Source: Oceaniglobus ichthyenteri (lineage in GTDB: Bacteria; Pseudomonadota; Alphaproteobacteria; Rhodobacterales; Rhodobacteraceae). Taken from it: 64,000 bases of DNA. Both the position numbers and the translations under genes were made by a program. Positions 62,164-64,000 of this stretch are shown piece by piece. Each line of letters starts with the position of its first letter. The stretch's first letter is position 1. The notes beneath the pieces were generated by a model. The model searched no databases and was not told where the DNA came from. It worked only from the letters and a program-made list of their open reading frames with translations. The stretch lies in contig NZ_QAGK01000013.1 of the NCBI RefSeq assembly GCF_003057885.1, forward strand, positions 1-64,000. The letters run 5' to 3'.

Positions 62164-63168
62164 ATGCAGACTCGTAAATTGGGCGACACCGGATTATCCC
62201 TTAGCGAAATTTCGTTTGGCGGGGCCGGAATTGGCAACCTGTACCGACCCGTTGAGCGGGCCGATGCGATTGCGACGCTGGCCGCCGCATGGGATGCGGG
62301 CATCCGGTATTTCGACACGGCACCGTTTTACGGCCACGGCCTGTCAGAGCGGCGCACGGGCGATTTTCTGCAATCCAAACCGCGCGCCGATTTCGTGATT
62401 TCAACCAAGGTGGGGCGGATTTTGCGCCCCTCGCCCGATGGCCCGCCCACCGATACCGGCTATGTCGAGGCTTTGCCGTTTTCGATCAACTATGATTACA
62501 GCTATGACGGGATCATGCGCAGCCATGAAGACAGCCTGGCGCGGCTGGGCCTGCCTTCGGTTGACATATTGTATGTGCATGATCTGGAAAGCGGATCGTT
62601 TGACACGGACGAGCAATATCAGGCCCATCTGGAAACCTTTGCCACCAGCGGGATTCGCGCGCTGGAGGAATTAAAGGCGGCGGGCAAAATCTCGGCCTAT
62701 GGGCTGGGCGTGAACGAAGTGTCGGCCTGTATCAATGTGATGGAGCGGGTGCGGCTGGATTGTTTGCTGATGGCGGGGCGCTATTCCTTGCTGGATCGTT
62801 CGGCCACGGGGCGGTTGATGAAAATGTGCGAAGACAGCGGCACGATGATGATTGTCGGCGGCGTGTTCAATTCGGGCATCATGGCGACGGGGGCCAAACC
62901 CGGTGCCACGTTCAACTATACCGAAGCCGCGCCCGACATCATGGACAAGGTGCGCGCAATGGAAGCGGTGGTGCGCGACTATGATGTGCCATTGGCGCAG
63001 GCGGCGCTGCATTTTCCGCTGCGCAATCCGGTGGTGGCCAGTGTTCTGATCGGGACGGCAAAACCATCGAGCCTGACGCGCAACATGGATTTGTTCGCCG
63101 GATCGGTGCCCGATACCATCTGGCCCGCGCTGGATGATCTGGCCCTGCCTGCAGAATTTGAGGAATAA
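62164..63168 (+). CDS. Aldo/keto reductase (L-fucose/D-threo-aldose 1-dehydrogenase type)
   Basis: 334 residues from the ATG at 62164, 23 bp after the gntR stop. The AKR catalytic set is Asp51 and Tyr56 in YFDTAPFYG, Lys in STKVGR, and His in ILYVHDLE. The C-terminal segment (VVASVLIGTAKPSSLTRNMD) binds NAD(P). GDTGLSLSEISFGGAGIGNLY at the N-terminus is typical of D-threo-aldose 1-dehydrogenases, which oxidise L-fucose or related aldoses to the 1,5-lactone. The lactonase-like gene starting 3 bp downstream fits the next step. Confidence 0.88.
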   Translation: MQTRKLGDTGLSLSEISFGGAGIGNLYRPVERADAIATLAAAWDAGIRYFDTAPFYGHGLSERRTGDFLQSKPRADFVISTKVGRILRPSPDGPPTDTGYVEALPFSINYDYSYDGIMRSHEDSLARLGLPSVDILYVHDLESGSFDTDEQYQAHLETFATSGIRALEELKAAGKISAYGLGVNEVSACINVMERVRLDCLLMAGRYSLLDRSATGRLMKMCEDSGTMMIVGGVFNSGIMATGAKPGATFNYTEAAPDIMDKVRAMEAVVRDYDVPLAQAALHFPLRNPVVASVLIGTAKPSSLTRNMDLFAGSVPDTIWPALDDLALPAEFEE

Positions 63169-63171
63169 GCC

Positions 63172-64000
63172 ATGCAATTGATCGACACCCATCAACATCT
63201 GATTTTGCGCGATAAACTGGGATATGGCTGGACCGACGACATCCCCGAACTGGCCGGGGATTTCACCCGCGCCGATTATGCCGCCCTGGTGGACGGGCGC
63301 GGTGTGACGGCGACGGTGTTCATGGAAACCGGCGTGGATGAGGCCGATTATAAGGCCGAGGCGCGCCTGGTGTCTGGCATGATCGGGCAGGGCGGTGATT
63401 TGCCGATGCTGGGTCAGATTGCCGCCTGTCGGCCCGAAACCGATGATGGGTTCGATGCCTGGCTGGAAGAATGCGGCGATCTGGGCGTTGTCGGGTTTCG
63501 CCGGTTGATGCAAACCATGCCCGACGCGATGAGCCAAAGCGAAACCTACCGCGCCAATATTCGCAAGATCGGCGCGGCGGGCCTGCCGGTGGATTTATGC
63601 TGTGCGGCGCGCCAGTTGGATATTGCCGGTGATCTGGTGCGCGCCTGCCCGGATGTGGCGTTTATCTTGGATCATTGCGGCAGCAACAACATGCAGGCGG
63701 GTGAATTTGACGCCTGGCGCGCGGGCATGGCGCGGTTGGCCGAATTGCCCAATCTGCATGTGAAATTTTCCGGCTTTTCCGCCTATGTGCCCGGTGATGC
63801 CGGGCCGGACGACCCGCTGCGCGCTGTGGCCGATACGGTGATCGGCCTGTTTGGCCCGACGCGTCTGATTTGGGGCGGGGATTGGCCGGTGGTCGATCTG
63901 GGGCCGGGTTTGCGCGGCTGGCTTGATCTGACCCAACAATTTTTGGCCGATCTGTCGGGCGATGAACAGGCGCAGATCGGCCATGCCAATGCGCGGCGTT
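63172..64000 (+). CDS. Amidohydrolase-fold lactonase (L-fuconolactonase-like), 3' end outside window
   Basis: 276 residues are visible from the ATG at 63172; the frame runs off the end of the window. The TIM-barrel metal motif H-x-H is at residues 7 and 9 (LIDTHQHL). VVGFRRLMQ, a late ILDHCGSNN, and IWGGDWPV with the metal-ligating Asp match the COG3618 group, which hydrolyses L-fuconolactone, 2-pyrone-4,6-dicarboxylate and similar lactones. Only 3 bp separate it from the aldo-keto reductase gene, so aldose to lactone to aldonate is a coherent two-step path. Substrate identity is inferred from context. Confidence 0.88.
   Translation, partial: MQLIDTHQHLILRDKLGYGWTDDIPELAGDFTRADYAALVDGRGVTATVFMETGVDEADYKAEARLVSGMIGQGGDLPMLGQIAACRPETDDGFDAWLEECGDLGVVGFRRLMQTMPDAMSQSETYRANIRKIGAAGLPVDLCCAARQLDIAGDLVRACPDVAFILDHCGSNNMQAGEFDAWRAGMARLAELPNLHVKFSGFSAYVPGDAGPDDPLRAVADTVIGLFGPTRLIWGGDWPVVDLGPGLRGWLDLTQQFLADLSGDEQAQIGHANARR

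Overview
The window is GC-rich and gene-dense. It looks like part of a repABC plasmid or chromid of a marine Rhodobacterales (Roseobacter-group) alphaproteobacterium. The support is a complete repA-repB-repC cassette with an antisense RNA and twin parS palindromes (48.9-52.6 kb), TRAP and ABC transporters in every catabolic block, a LuxR/LuxI pair, FnrL-type boxes and a class I PHA synthase. This assignment rests on gene content; no rRNA or tRNA is present. I saw no insertion sequence, prophage, CRISPR array or frameshifted gene.

Layout. (1) 1-15.8 kb: the end of a TRAP permease, an RraA-like protein, a LysR regulator, then one long plus-strand operon: hydroxyacid dehydrogenase, four DadA-like FAD oxidoreductases, a [2Fe-2S] protein plus HcnB-like flavoprotein, an SDR, and a complete peptide/opine-type ABC transporter. 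It reads as uptake and oxidation of an opine, imino acid or D-amino acid. (2) 15.9-26.1 kb, minus strand: sugar ABC transporter, sulfatase, LacI regulator, GH2 glycosidase and aldehyde dehydrogenase. Sulfatase and glycosidase lack signal peptides, so a sulfated oligosaccharide is probably imported and processed in the cytoplasm. (3) 26.4-40.6 kb: a signalling and biofilm block. A membrane-anchored REC protein, luxR, luxI and a LuxR-like protein without a DNA-binding domain are followed by a cellulose operon (bcsN-bcsA-bcsB-bcsZ-TPR), then a response regulator and PAS histidine kinase. (4) 40.6-48.2 kb: phasin, PHA synthase, acetate kinase, a lysozyme-inhibitor-like protein, CbpM, CbpA and FtsH. 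Perfect FNR boxes lie 41.5 bp upstream of the predicted starts for phasin and ftsH. (5) 48.1-52.6 kb: VapBC-type toxin-antitoxin and repABC. (6) 52.6-64 kb: Ldh-family dehydrogenase with a TRAP transporter, a ribose-type sugar ABC transporter with two permeases, and a divergent GntR regulator, aldo-keto reductase and fuconolactonase-like hydrolase (cut by the window end) suggesting deoxysugar oxidation.

Most noteworthy: the HTH-less LuxR that keeps every ligand-pocket landmark; a cellulose synthase whose PilZ domain seems to have lost its c-di-GMP signature, next to paralogous REC proteins; the two precisely placed FNR boxes tying PHA granules and FtsH/CbpA proteostasis to low oxygen; and strong hairpins directly behind three transporter binding-protein genes.
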